Source of the DNA: Entonaema liquescens
Taxonomy: Eukaryota; Ascomycota; Sordariomycetes; Xylariales; Xylariaceae
Direction of reading: 5' to 3'
Assembly: GCA_902805475.1 (NCBI GenBank)
Contig: CADCSX010000005.1
Location: 1,871,501 to 1,935,500 of the forward strand
DNA: 64,000 nt
The notes below the pieces were generated by a model. The model was not told where the DNA came from. It saw only the letters and a list, made by a program, of their open reading frames with translations, and searched no databases. The position numbers and the translations under genes are program-made. Shown here in pieces: positions 11,727-23,973 of the stretch. Every line of letters begins with the position of its first letter. Within the stretch, counting starts at the first letter, position 1.

Positions 11727-12660
11727 ATGGCCGACACAGCCCTCCTGAAGCTCGCCGAGACGGACGTCTCGCAGGAGATCACCCAGGAGCAATACGTACC
11801 GGTACTTACGAACCCGCCCTTCGTATTCGTCGACGGCACCTTCAACACGCGGGACGTCGGACTAGTTCCGGGCAGTCCTATCCGCTCCAACTTCATCTTC
11901 CGGTCCGGCGCCCTCGCGCGGCTGACCGACAACGGGCGAGCCGTTCTCGGGGGTAAGTTAGGCGTTAAGCGCGTGTTCGACCTGCGATCCCCCGAGGAGC
12001 GCGCCAGCGCCCCGGACCCCGCGCTCGAGGGCGTGGAGAACACCTGGATCGAGAGCACCCGGCCGGACTCGACTCCGGATCTAGATCACTTTGTCGCGGG
12101 CGAAGGCGAGGATGGGTATCGCGAGATGTACCTCGAGGTTATAGACGTGTACCAGGAGAGCTGGAAGGCGATTCTGGAACACATTAGGGACCGGCCGAGC
12201 GATCCGTTCCTTGTCCACTGCACTGGTCCGTATATGGCAGTCTTATTGCTTTATTCCAACAACGATGCTCCTATAGTTTAGGCGACCTAATCTTTTTTTG
12301 AAGAGTTGTACTAACATATACCTCCCAGCCGGACGCGACCGAACAGGTGTGCTTTCCGGGCTCTTATTAGCCCTCGCCGGCGCATCGCAGGAAACCATAG
12401 TGTTAGACTACCTGTTATCGCGCATAGGGACCGAACCGGTGCGATTGATGCTTCTGGAGTTTGCAGTAGCAGGATCGCACGCGAAGAGCAAAGAACAGCC
12501 GGGCTTCCACAATCTAATCAACCTGCGAGCCTCGAGCTGGAATGCGTTCGTCGACGGTGTGCAAAAAGAGTACGGCGGTTTCGAGAAGTTCGTTACGGAC
12601 AAGCTGGGATTTTCAAAGGATGATTTAGTTAAGATTAAGGCGAATTTAACGAGCTCTTGA
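11727..12660 (+). CDS. Tyrosine-phosphatase-like protein (Y_phosphatase3 type, HCX5R)
   Basis: Protein of 276 residues from two exons (11727-12225 and 12329-12660, phase 1 intron). The intron splits the active-site loop, and splicing yields HCTAGRDRTG with catalytic Cys165 and Arg171, the HCX5R signature. The N-terminal half has the family pattern of a 'D.RDVG' strand (NTRDVG), FRSGAL and a general-acid region with FDLRSPEER. This family of bacterial- and fungal-type phosphatases acts on phosphotyrosine or phosphoinositides; which one is not resolvable here. Start chosen at MADTALLKL in a good context (gccATGG). The coding sequence is notably GC-richer than the flanks, as expected for exons in this genome. 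Confidence 0.88.
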
Positions 12661-13337
12661 GCGCACCCTATGCTATTTAGGATTTGTTTTCATAGGATAA
12701 GAGTCGAATATACTAGAGATAGATCGAGTGATACCATTAATGCAGAGTATTTGATTCGTAGGCAAAGCGGTTACACGCGGGTAACAGTGATTATAAGCGG
12801 AGCCTTAGTACCTTCAAGGAATATTATAGGTACCTAGGTACTGCTAACTATTGCAGTCGAATCTTACGGGACTATTTACGAAATAAGGGTGTTGGGATAG
12901 CACTCAGCTATCTGTCTAACAAATCGTATTTACATAGATAGTCTAGTACGATATTATTCTTCTATGACCAATTCATGCCGTAAGGGTTACTGATAATTCG
13001 GAGATATATAGGTATCTGCGTGTATAATACGCACTAAAAGAGCCCAAATTTCCTACCAATTACATTGAATTTGACTGATGAAAGCATAGTTCAATAAATC
13101 GTCAGGTAGAAGGGCACGCTGCTAAGATGAAAATGGATGATACTTGAAATACTACGTACTAAAAGTCGGTCTGATCAAATACCTCCACTTCCATATCTCC
13201 GTTGCCGGAGAAGTTATAACTCAAATAGCTCACTAGGAGCTTTCTTGAAGCTTTCTTTGAGGTATCTCGTGACTCGGCTTTAATATTCTTACTGAAGTTA
13301 TATCGTTGGTTTCTTATTGTGACCACCCGCCTATAAG
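12661..13337. other. AT-rich intergenic region
   Basis: Nothing coding seen. It contains a GGTACCTAGGTAC palindromic stretch near 12827-12843, one copy of a motif repeated in several intergenic regions of the window. Confidence 0.45.
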
Positions 13338-14910
13338 ATGGCGAGTCGTGACGTAGAACTCGAGGCCCTTTCTCGTCCTACTGCTAGGATTGGGGTTCCG
13401 ACAATTCCAGATGAGAGTATAACTCAGCAGGCTGATTCGCAACCCAAGGGAGGCAGACAAGAATTCTCGTTGCCACCCGTAGATGGGGGGAAAGATGCAT
13501 GGCTCTTCTTAGCAGCATGCTTTGCAATCGAAGCTCTCGTCTGGGGTACGTTTCGATAAGAACGAGCAAGCAAGAGTTTGCTGACTAGTTTCAAGGTTTC
13601 CCTTTTGCCTTCGGAGTGTTCCAGGACTACTATACTACCCATGAGCCCTTTGCAGGATCGCCGAATGTTGCCGTCATTGGTACCTGTGCAATGGGTATCA
13701 TGTACCTTACTGCTCCTCTCATGATGGGACTCTGCCGTATCTTCGCTCGCTGGGCGCGGTGGACGTCTATAGTCGGGCTGTTCGTTATGTGTCTTTCGCT
13801 TGCGATGAGCTCCTTTTCCACCAAGATTTCGCATCTTATCGCCACTCAAGGTATCCTTTATGCTATTGGCGGTGGTATCGCTTACTGCCCTTGTATCTTG
13901 GTAAGTACACACATGATAAAAGAGTAATGCCAAATAGCTTCAGAGAAAGAGACGTGTTTAAGCCATTAAGAGCCTATGTTTGATTTTTCAAACAAGAAAA
14001 GTAACTTTAATAGTAAAGTACCGCTAACTAACATATCTCGTTAGTATATGGACGAGTGGTTTGTACAGCGTAAAGGTCTCGCATATGGTATAATGTGGAG
14101 TGGTACGGGACTCGCGGGAGTGGTCCTCCCTCTCCTAATGGAGTTTCTCCTTCGCTCCCTCGGATTCCGGACAACATTGCGGCTCTGGTCAGGGGTGCTC
14201 TTCGCCTTTACGATTCCGTTGGCTTTCTATATCAAGCCACGACTCCCTTATTCGGCTACTAGCCATGTTAAGCCTTTCAACCTGAAGATGTTCGTGATGC
14301 CGACTTTTGGTTATATCAATTGGCCAATGTAGTAGAAGCGATGGGATTCTTCTTGCCAGGCATCTATCTACCCACGTACGCTCGCAATGCCCTTGGCGCC
14401 GCGTCGTACGGCTCAGCCACGACAATCCTTTTAGTAAATGTTGCTTCCGTCTTTGGTTGTGTCGCCATGGGATTTTTCATTGATCGATTACACGTCACCA
14501 CATGCATATTGTTATCAACGCTTGGTGCAACTATCGGCGCCTTGGTTATATGGGGTTTGTCATCGTCTCTCCCACTTTTATACTTCTTCTGTATTATATA
14601 CGGCTTATTCGCAGGCTCTTATACCTCTACTTGGCCCGGGATTATGAACGATATTGTCCGGAAAGAAGAGGCATTAGGTCAAGGCTATATCGACCCAAGT
14701 ATGGTATTTGGCTGGCTTGCTGCGGGCCGGGGTATCGGAAATGTGGTCTCGGGGCCCCTGAGCGAGAATCTAATACAAGGTTTGCCGTGGAAAGGAAACA
14801 CAGCAGCGTTTGGCTACAGTAGCGGTTACGGCAGCTTGATAGTGTTTACTGGTGTGACGGCTCTGCTAGGCGGTACGAGTTTTGTTTGGAGGCGATTGGG
14901 TATGTTGTGA
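13338..14910 (+). pseudogene. MFS monocarboxylate-type transporter, interrupted by a one-base frameshift
   Basis: Major facilitator of the fungal monocarboxylate transporter-like group, with a polar N-terminus (about 50 residues) and multiple membrane segments. Introns lie near 13554-13592 (after WG, before FPFAFGVFQ) and about 13900-14043 (after CPCIL, before YMDEWFVQRKGLAYGI). At 14305-14308 the coding strand has TTTT; the frame then hits a stop at about 14330. Adding one T gives FWLYQLANVVEAMGFF, the normal family sequence, and the next frame continues to 14910 with the remaining membrane segments (ending SFVWRRLGML). Everything else is intact, so this is either an assembly error or a very recent mutation; the pseudogene label is provisional. 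Likely substrate is a monocarboxylate or related small acid, by family only. Confidence 0.82.
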
Positions 14911-16257
14911 AGCATGTTTGTGAACTACCTAGATTAGTGAAAGGTAACTTATTATATGTAATATATAACTAACTACTAGATTAACTAATAAGTCATACGA
15001 ACTCCGAGCGGGTAATAAGGTGATACAGCAGTATGCTAGTTTTACCGACTAGTTATGGAAAAAACTTTAATTGAATAAGTAGTAATTAGAACTTGTGGCG
15101 TCTGGCGCCTGACTTGTTTTCTGTGCGCATCATCGTACAGATAGATGTTCTGTCGTACAAAAAATAGCCAATAAAGTAGGAAGTATATCAAGTTTGCTAA
15201 GGAGCATCAAAGCCACCGATGCGTAGCGATGCGTCGCGATGTCTAGCGTCTTGGTTTAGTGCTGCGTTTGGTGTTACACGTACATCAGATAAGGGTTGTT
15301 TTCAAATTATGCATATTTGATTGGCCAATTGCGATGCGGGGAGTCGGTAAATTTCGGTGTTGGGTGCCGCCTTAAATAGTAATCCGTGTATAGAAGACGC
15401 TTTCCGTTGTCGAGATGGTTCCAAGGTTCCGTTGTTGAAGATGGAAAGTACAAGATTCGGCAACTTCATTTACACTGTCCGAGCTCCGACATGTACCTTA
15501 TAGCTTTCACTCGAAAGATCTTGCTTACTCCTTCGCACATCATCAAGTATTTGGGATTGCAATATATAGATACCTAAATATATAAAACCACCATATTATT
15601 TATAATACCGCTCAAATTAGATTATATTGTGAATATTACCTTCGATATCTTTTTTTTGTCTATAAAATTTAATGAGGAATTGGAAAGCATATAATGAATG
15701 GATGGAGTTTTTATTGAAGTTACTTACCACTACTCAATTGAATACCTATGTAGGTAGGTAGGTAGGTAGATAGGTACTTATAGGTACTAGTAGAGTAAGT
15801 GCGAACTACACTGTATCAAGTACTTAAAATACCATCCGAGGGACCCCACTAGAATTTAGAACGACCAGGTCCGAAGGGGCAAAAATTCATTCGCAGCGAG
15901 TTTCGCAATTTTGCATCCAGAGCGGCCGCCGACTCCGTCACAGACTTACTATTTCATCTTTTTAAGTACCATTCTTCCACTTAGCCACCTTGGCCACAAC
16001 TTAGTCGGATCTTCTTCCTCTTTTCCCAACGGTATTGTTGCAGATCGCCGGCCTTTTGCAGCTTGGACTTTCGACTCGGACATATTTCATTCACTTATTC
16101 ACTTATTCACTTATTACCCAGTCCAACTAATTCTCTCTCACTCTCTGTCATACCTCCGAGTCGCATTGCTATTTCACAGTTCTTAAACCAGCTTAGCCGG
16201 TCGAGGATATCACCAGTCTTTTTTCTTCTTTGATTGGAAGTATACAGTATCAGCAAA
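14911..16257. other. Intergenic region and ALAD promoter
   Basis: About 1.35 kb with no coding frame. It includes a (TAGG)5 microsatellite at 15751-15770 and a TTATTCAC-type tandem repeat near 16085-16115. A pyrimidine-rich tract (CTCTCTCACTCTCTGTC) precedes the heme gene, as is common in fungal promoters of well-expressed genes. Confidence 0.5.
15751..15770 (+). repeat. (TAGG)5 microsatellite
   Basis: Five perfect TAGG units upstream of the heme gene, next to further TAGGTAC-type sequence. Confidence 0.95.
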
Positions 16258-17467
16258 ATGTCGTTTTCAAACCTCGTTCACGATCTCGCTATTCGCGATA
16301 CCATTACACCACGTCAACCTCGAGCCACCCCTTCAGTTTCTACTGTTGACGACCGAGCTTCTCATATCTCGAGGGCCATGTCCTACGCGAGCACAGCAGC
16401 TACTAGTGTGAGCATTGCCGGTGACATTTCTAGCCAACTTCATGGCGGTTACCACCATCCTCTTGCTAGGTCATGGCAAGCTGAGCGACAATTAACAAAG
16501 GTTCGCTAGCATATTCCAACGAGACGAAGAACTTGAACGACTAACTTCGAGGATATAGTCAATGTTGATTTACCCTCTCTTCATTTCAGACATCGAAGAC
16601 GACGAAACTCTTATCCCTTCTTTACCAGGCCAGTGCCGCCGCGGTATTAACAAATTAGTTCCGTTTTTGGAACCATTGGTCCGAAAAGGTCTGCGTTCAG
16701 TGATCCTTTTCGGGGTTCCTCTCAAGCCTGGTAGCAAGGACGCATTGGGAACCGCTGCCGACGATCCGAAGGGCCCGGTCATCCAGGGTATCCGATTATT
16801 ACGACAGAGATTCCCTCACTTATTCATTGTTGTCGACGTCTGCCTCTGCGAATATACCTCCCATGGTCATTGTGGAATTCTCAGAGATGATGCTACCTTG
16901 AACAATCAATTATCCGTGGACAGAATCTCCGATGTCGCCATCGCCTACGCCCAAGCTGGTGCCCACTGCGTCGCGCCATCCGACATGAACGATGGCCGTA
17001 TTCGAGCTATTAAACTTAAGCTCATCGAGGAGGGCATTGCCCATAAGACTTTATTAATGTCATACGCCGCCAAATTCTCCGGATGCCTCTATGGCCCTTT
17101 CAGGGATGCCGCCGGTTCGGCACCTTCGTTTGGCGATCGAAGATGTTACCAGTTGCCACCCGGAGGACGTGGACTTGCCCGACGAGCCATAGTCAGAGAC
17201 ATTGGTGAGGGAGCCGACATTATTATGGTGAAGCCGGCCGCGCAGTACCTTGACATTATTAGTGATGCGAAGGAGCTTGGCAAGGATCTCCCCATCGCTG
17301 CTTACCATGTCAGTGGAGAGTTCGCGATGGTGCACGCCGCTGCAAAGGCTGGAGTATTCGACCTTAAAACAATGGCGTTCGAGGTCACCGAGGGAATACT
17401 CCGGGCTGGTGCTACTATTATTATCAGTTATTTCACCCCTGAATTCCTTGACTGGTTAGACAACTAG
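16258..17467 (+). CDS. Delta-aminolevulinic acid dehydratase (porphobilinogen synthase)
   Basis: Second enzyme of heme synthesis: it condenses two 5-aminolevulinate molecules to porphobilinogen in the cytosol. Two exons (16258-16500, 16559-17467, phase 0 intron of 58 nt) give 383 residues. The start is ATG 16258 (MSFSNLVHDLAIRD); a slightly earlier codon in the same frame at 16234 is not an ATG. The zinc site is complete: Cys176, Cys178 and Cys186 in VCLCEYTSHGHC, so it is the Zn-dependent class. Schiff-base lysines are Lys253 (SYAAKFSG) and Lys306 (MVKPAAQYLD), 53 residues apart as in the human enzyme (199/252). The product is longer than the yeast enzyme by about 40 residues at the Ser/Thr-rich N-terminus. 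Confidence 0.97.
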
Positions 17468-18818
17468 GCGACTTTCTGTTGATGGCGGACCTCGTCATGG
17501 GCTTAGTATTGGAGTTTTCGGCGTACATGGGAGCATTGGGTTATGCATATCACGAGAGCGAGAGCGAGAGCGACATGACGTATATAGATTTGCCTACGCT
17601 GTTTTCGAAGGTGGACAGCACAAAAGCCAGTCGAACGTGTATGAACATATAATAGAGATCAACCAACTGCTCTGGAAATTTTAGACAATCCTACAATGCA
17701 TAGATATTTCATTGATCGGGATGAACGAACTTGTAGCTTTATGCAGCCACCTAACCGAAGTGAACCGCTACTAATATGCCGTCACATATGCCAATAACAA
17801 AAATAACAAGAACATTAGGTACTTTCAGTTGTCCTACTTGTTCCTAATGAGGGCCAAGTTTCAATGAGACTGGGCACATATATAAACATATCTATAACAT
17901 GAGAAAACGCCATCAACAAACCCGAACTACGAACGCGGCTTCGCATTGAGCTCACATCATACACCCTTACCTTGGTGTAATCGCCAACAACTTGGCATCC
18001 GGGCAAACGAGATTACAAGATCCTACTTTACATATCTAGCCCAGCTGCCGGACGAGTTGGGTCCGTTCTGGACTTTCGGTGTATGTGCCGCCGCCCCGGA
18101 AATGCGCAATACCGTCTCTAGTATGAATCATACCAAGATAGGCAGATTTTAATAGGAACCATTCCTGGGTTATCGTATACCTAATCCATCTATTATAAGA
18201 TATCTAATAGATCATGCATATTTTTCCAGCGTCTAACTAGAAAAAGCATTTTGCAAGAATCAGAATCAGTTGCGAAATAGCCAATGCCGCGTTTTAAGCC
18301 GTAAGAATCCATCTGTAGGAAACGGGATAGATTTTCTATTCACACCTTCTCTTCACGACTATCAGAGCATAATGAAGTTCTCCAAGACTATAGAATTCGT
18401 AATCTCTTCTAGAACCGAGTGGTTCGCCCCGCATAGCTCTGCTTGGCGGCCCTGATGAGGAAGGTCGTCCAACCGCCAATGCGGTGCGCGATGCTACGCC
18501 TTGGCGGGAACTGAAGCCATATCGCGTGGGGCATAGCATATCATACCACGGCCCCGGAAACATTCAGGTTACCGCCGCTATTCTTATCGTAGGCGGGACA
18601 CAAGCCAGAGCTGGTAACGCAGACATGGATACGATCTTGGGTTGCATGGCGCAGGTACATAACTAGGGAATAGAGATTATTACATATTCCTCTTATATAT
18701 AGCTTGCCTTGCTATACCATATTGCGAGTGGCTCGTCTGCTTGCTTGATCTAGGCTCGCAACTATCTTCCCTTCGGGCGTAGTATCCGCCATACTATTTA
18801 CGTTCGTTACAGGAGACT
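17468..18818. other. Intergenic region with an orphan coding-like block
   Basis: Mostly AT-rich, with a (CGAGAG)3 run near 17554-17572. Within it, 18403-18666 is a GC-richer block described separately. The last ~150 bp precede the aminopeptidase start. Confidence 0.45.
18403..18666 (+). other. Orphan coding-like ORF, possible relic or exon
   Basis: The plus strand is open for about 88 codons with no ATG near its start. It reads GGPDEEGRPTANAVRDATPW and then a hydrophobic stretch (VTAAILIVGG), ending at TAG 18664-18666. The composition is exon-like and differs from the AT-rich flanks, and a GTACAT donor-like site sits just before the stop. I do not recognise the family. It may be the remains of a gene, an unspliced exon, or chance. 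Confidence 0.25.
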
Positions 18819-20576
18819 ATGAAGGTCCTAACCTCCAGTGCAGCCCTCGCGGCTGTGAGCCTGCTTCCTCTCACTGGTAGCGCGGAACCCATCAGAAGGG
18901 CGAAATGTGGTCTCCCGTTGGTTCAAGATGTAAGGAAACATAAGCTTTATAGATACCAAGTAAATCGACACAATGCTAATAATCAAATAGAAAGCTCTGG
19001 TGGATTCTGTTGTGATAGATGATCTGCTAGGCTGTGCGCAGGACTTGGAGGATATAGCCTATTCGACTTCGAGGCGGAACAGGGTGTGCCATACACTTCT
19101 CCCCTAGAAAGAAGAACGTCCCACTAAGAAATTCGTTTGATCAGGTCCATGGCACGGATGGCCATCTCAACAGCGTTAACTACTTCGTTGAGCAGCTCAA
19201 GTCATTAGGCGATTATTACAACATCGAGCTACAGGAGTTTACGACGGAAGTGACCATCCAGTCCAAGGCGTCTCTGTCGGTTAATGGCGAGACGCTTGAA
19301 GCTGGGGGTTTCTCGTTCGGTAATAACGGAACGTGGACCGATAAGCCATTGGTTCCTGTAGCCAACCTCGGTTGCAATGCTGTAAGACTCCAAGCTACCT
19401 TTATTTCCAGAAGACGGATCCCTAATTGTATGATTAGGAGGACCATCCAGACTCGTTAAGCGGAGCAGTAGCTCTGATCTCTCGCGGAGACTGTACCTTT
19501 GTCGACAAGATCACGCTCGCGGGAGAGAAAGGCGCTGTCGGCGCCATCATTTACAACAACGCGGCCGCGGGACTCGCAGCCGGCACTCTCGGTGGCGTCA
19601 ATGACTTGGTAAGGATTCATCCCTGACTTAAACTATACCCATTCCTTAAGGCCATATTGGACTAAACTCTTAAACGCAGATTCCAGTTGGCGGCATCTCG
19701 CGAGAAGATGGCCTACGTCTCATCGAAGAAATCGAGAAGAACGCGGTCCTAGCCTCCTCGGGCGAGTTCTGGCAGTATATCGATAATACGACGAGCTACA
19801 ACGTAGTAGCGAGTTCTAAGCACGGTGACGCCAATAATGTTCTATTCCTGGGCGCACACAGCGACTCCGTCGAGGCCGGCCCTGGCATCAATGATAATGG
19901 CAGCGGCTCGTGCGGACTACTCACTATTGCTAAACAGCTTGCGCGCTGGCGTACCAATAACCAGGTACGCTTTGCATGGTGGACGGCTGAGGAGGAAGGT
20001 CTGTTAGGGTCAGAGCATTATGTCAACGTTACTGCAGCCTCGGAGCTTGACAAGGTCAGGCTATACCTTAACTTTGACATGATCGCCTCGCCGAACTACG
20101 TTCTTGGCATCTACGACGGCGACGGCAGCTCCTTTAATTTGTCTGGTCCTGCTGGCTCCGGCCAGGCTGAGAAGTTATTCGAGGAGTGGTACAAATCAGA
20201 AGGTCTGCCCTTCGTAGGATCTGAGTTTAACGGACGAAGTGACTATGGCCCTTTCCTAGATCAGGGTGTGCCGTGCGGCGGTTTAGATACCGGTGCGGAC
20301 GGTATCAAGACCGAAGAGGAGGTCGCGCAATTTGGCGGCACAGCGGGTATCTGGTACGATCCCAACTATCACTCGGTTAATGATAACGTAACGAACCTAA
20401 ACCTCGAGGCCTTTGAGGCAACAAGCCGGGCCATTGCGCACGCGGTCGCGACGTATGGGACTAGCTGGGAAGGGTTCCCAGCACGCAATGTCACGTCGTT
20501 GACCAGGAGGTCGTCAGGCTACTCGAAGTATAAAACCCTTACGAGAAAGTCCAGGAGTGGAAAGAAGGCCTACTAA
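18819..20576 (+). CDS. Secreted or vacuolar M28 aminopeptidase (leucine aminopeptidase / aminopeptidase Y type) with PA domain
   Basis: Zinc exopeptidase of 502 residues in five exons (18819-18929, 18991-19083, 19145-19381, 19438-19608, 19680-20576), all junctions phase 0. A signal peptide (MKVLTSSAALAAVSLLPLTGSA) is followed by a short propeptide. A protease-associated domain (residues ~110-215: GAVALISRGDCTF...GAIIYNN) precedes the M28 core. All metal ligands are visible: GAHSDS (His, Asp), GINDNGSGS, TAEEEGLLGS (Glu-Glu), NFDMIASPNY (Asp) and DPNYHSVND (His). Several N-glycosylation sequons occur. Members remove N-terminal residues from peptides. It sits 1.1 kb upstream of, and on the same strand as, a dipeptidyl-peptidase V gene, suggesting a joint role in extracellular protein use. 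Confidence 0.93.
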
Positions 20577-21655
20577 GAGATTGCAGCTAAGGCTAGTTAG
20601 TTAATAGAAGATAGTTGCGTCATCTACAATCCTCTTGCGATTGTATTTTATCTTTGACTATATAAATGAGAAGCGTATACGGCATTTACGTAGACTAATG
20701 AGCCGGATTCAATGCCTAGAGACTCCGGCAAAGCTTAGCTTCACTCAATCTAAGTCTCAATTCCAAGACTCACTCTTATCTATGTCTGGCATACTAAGTA
20801 ATTAGTCAAGGTCGATGATGCTCTATAAGAGGAATAATAAGACTAAACAACGGGTAACAGACTCGGAATGGTAAATTTATCGCGTAGTCTTTTATCAGGA
20901 TCCCCAGACTATGTCCCGATTGAGAAGTATCCCGAATGAACGGTCAAGCACGCGATTCCGCGGTGAATGTGCGATGGCTACCGTCCCTTGCATGGACATG
21001 AGCTCGGCGCCAATCATATACCGTTTAGGTTGTAGATTTATCTCGCGAGAGTGGGGAGCAATCATTAGGAATTTAGAGTCGACAAGGGTCCTTTCGAAAT
21101 TGGTCCAACGTCAGCATCTAGGTCCTACACACGTAGGCGAGATCTCCGCATCATTCCACCTATTCCAGCCGCGAATCAGAGCCGTCTGAACTCGGAAGCT
21201 GTATGCCTATTGGAGCGGGATGTTGACTGATCAGGACCCTAATGATGGATCGCGAGTCTAGCCGGTCAAATCGACACGAGAACGCCAAGTTCTCACCTGC
21301 CTTTTCATATAGAAAGCTCCTAGTGCTGAGCTCTTTTCCACCGCGTCGTTCGGTTGTGCGATAGAAGATAGAAAATAATGGAATTCAAGCTCTTAGACCT
21401 GGTCCAGGTCCGTAGAAATTACGGCATGGCGCAATTCCAAGAGATACCGATGTAATATGTATGCGTGATTGTTGATGTTTTCCTTGTATACCCCGCCTCG
21501 CTTTCCAGTCTTAGCTTCTTTGTTCGTAGCTATTTGATGGTGCCCTGGGCCTTCCCTTTCGTAGAGCTTCTCCTTCAACCTTACCCAACCTACCTTGGCG
21601 AAGCTACCATAGGTCGGCGTAGAAAGTAGGTTGTTCTCGTCGCGACAACGTGAAG
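20577..21655. other. Intergenic region between the two exopeptidase genes
   Basis: About 1.1 kb. A short open frame at 20911-21189 has no recognisable product. No repeat or RNA gene was recognised. It would hold the promoter of the dipeptidyl-peptidase gene. Confidence 0.5.
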
Positions 21656-23973
21656 ATGAGGTTTCAATCGCAAGCAGCGGTAGCTTTAGCTACCCTGCCT
21701 ACCGTCTTCGGTATCACGCCCGAGTCTATGCTCGCCGCGAACCGCTATGGCGTTGCCGCACCAAACCCCAGTGGTGTACGTATCTACTGTTCCACAATCA
21801 ACTCAACGAAGGCACTGACCACTTCTATAGGACTTCGCCCTCTACACGGTATCCAACTACACGTTCGAAACTAAGAAGAGGTCGTCCCAGTGGAACAAGC
21901 TTGACCTGAAGACCGGTGAAATCTCCGTCTGGTATGCCGGCTCCGACATTTCGGAAGTTGTGTTTGTCGGGTCAACACCCACTAGTATCATCTACGTCAA
22001 TGGCACAAACGCAGAGGATGATGGTGGTATAAGTTTATATGCTGCCGACGCCAACTCATTAGAAGATGCGAAATTGATCACTTCTCTACCCGCACCTTAC
22101 TCAGGTCTCAAGGCTGTCCAGACCAAATCTGGCGACATTCACTTCCTCGTGTACACTAAGGCCTACCCTAACGGCACGGCATACAATGAAGCATCCGCGA
22201 GTACATCGGCCAGCACGGCTAGGATCTATACACAGACTTACGTCCGACATTGGGTTAGTAAAGCATCAATGACTTCAATGAGCACCGGCAGCTAACAACG
22301 ATCCTCAGGACACATGGCTTGACGATAAGAAAAACGCGGTTTTGGCGGAGTGCTAAAGGGGGCAATGGCTCCTACTCTTTCTCCGGGGAGCTCACGAACT
22401 ACGTCTCCGGCATTGCTAATGTCAGCCGCGCCGAAAGCCCCTACGATCAGAGTGACGAGAGTGACTACGATATCTCGCCCGACGGTAGTGGTGTTGTTTT
22501 CTTGACTAAGGATCCTTCGCTTCCATTGGCTAACAACACCGCCAATGTGATCTACTATGTTCCGTTCGATGGCACTTCAGACGACGCCGTTCCGATCAAT
22601 GCCAGGGGCACGACGAAGTATCTGGAAGCCCAAGGCGCAGCTATAAGCCCGAGATTCTCTCCTTCCGGAAAGAAAGTTGCGTACTTCCAGATGAACAACA
22701 TCGCCTATGAGTCCGATCGTAACATCCTCTACGTTGCGGACGCGAATCCAGAAGACTTCAACGTGACTGCACTCGCGTTGGACTGGGATAGATCGCCGGA
22801 TAGCCTAGCGTGGTCCAAGGACTCAGAGACACTCTTTGTTGCCGCTCCAGATCTAGGCCGGGAACGCATCTTCCCTGTTCCTCTTACCGCCGGTGATTCG
22901 TACGTTCCCAAGAACATCACGAATGAAGGTGTGACTTCCGGTTTTTATGTCTTGCCCGACGACTCTATCCTCGTATCCGATTCCAAGATCTGGACAAGCC
23001 GAGATATCTACACCGTTTCGCCGGAAGGTGATGTAATCAAGACGTATTTCCAGGCTAACCTGGTCGACCCTGCTCTGGCTGGCCTCAAGCCGGAGGATGT
23101 ATCCGAGTTTTATTACTCGACTAATACTTCTGAAATCAAGCAGCAGGCGTGGATTGTCTACCCCGAAGGCTTCGATGAGAGCAAGACTTACCCGCTAGCT
23201 TTTATCACACACGGCGGTCCCCAAGGTGCCCATTATAACTCGTGGAGTACACGATGGAATTTCAAAGTTTGGGCAGACCAAGGCTACGTCGTTATTGCAC
23301 CAAACCCGACGGCGAGTTCTGGTTGGGGTCAGAACTTGACAGATTCCATTCAAGGTCGTTGGGGATCGTATCCGTACTGGGACTTGGTACATGTCTGGGA
23401 TTACGTCAACAGCACTCTGAAGTATGTTGATACGGAGAATGGCATCGAAGCCGGCGCGTCCTTTGGCGGATATATGACAAACTGGTAAGCTTTAAACTTT
23501 AGAAAGGTTAATGGACCACCTATATGCTAACGGGAACTCCCTTTAGGATTCAAGGACACGAGCTTGGAAGGCGATTTAAAGCTCTCGTGACGCATGACGG
23601 TAGCACGTCAACGTTGAATCAATACGCTAGCGAAGAGCTGTGGTTCATGAACCGCGATTTCAGCGGCCAGTTTAATTCGAGCGGTTTCGTGCCAGGCTCA
23701 CCGTACTATGACTGGAACCCCTTGTTGTACGTGGACAACTGGGCGACGCCGCACTTCGTGGTGCACAACTCTCTGGATTTCCGGTTGCCCGTCAGCGAAG
23801 GCATCCTCCTCTTCAACCTCCTCCAAACGAAGGGTGTGCCGAGCAAGCTTCTCAACTTCCCAGATGAGAACCACTGGGTGCTTGACCCCGAGAACAGTTT
23901 GGTCTGGCACACAGAAATCTTCAAATGGATTAATCACTATAGCGGTGTCAGTAACTCCTCGAGCCCCTATTAA
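21656..23973 (+). CDS. Secreted dipeptidyl-peptidase V (S9 prolyl oligopeptidase fold), with a local frame disruption
   Basis: Secreted serine exopeptidase of the fungal DppV family, ~720 residues. The ATG at 21656 opens a signal peptide (MRFQSQAAVALATLPTVFG). Three introns restore conserved joins: PSG+DFALYTVSNYTF, RHW+DTWLDD and NW+IQGHELGRRFKAL. The beta-propeller half is followed by the hydrolase domain with the nucleophile motif GASFGG, the Asp in HNSLDFRLPVSEG and the His in DENHWV, so the triad is complete. Odd: between 22341 and 22360 the frame changes. NAVFGGVLKGGNG, which matches the family, needs one more T in TTTT and one more G in GGGGG. The rest is intact, pointing to sequence error or fresh damage. 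DppV releases X-Ala, X-Ser and similar dipeptides from peptide N-termini. Confidence 0.88.

Noticed and set aside
11660..11956. 98-codon frame overlapping the phosphatase start
   Set aside because: It is in another frame of the same exon and reads as basic low-complexity sequence. The phosphatase frame has the catalytic motif.
8113..15000. Secondary-metabolite cluster made of the SDR, amidohydrolase, MFS and (more distant) P450
   Set aside because: No core synthase, terpene cyclase or pathway regulator is present, and housekeeping genes interrupt the region.
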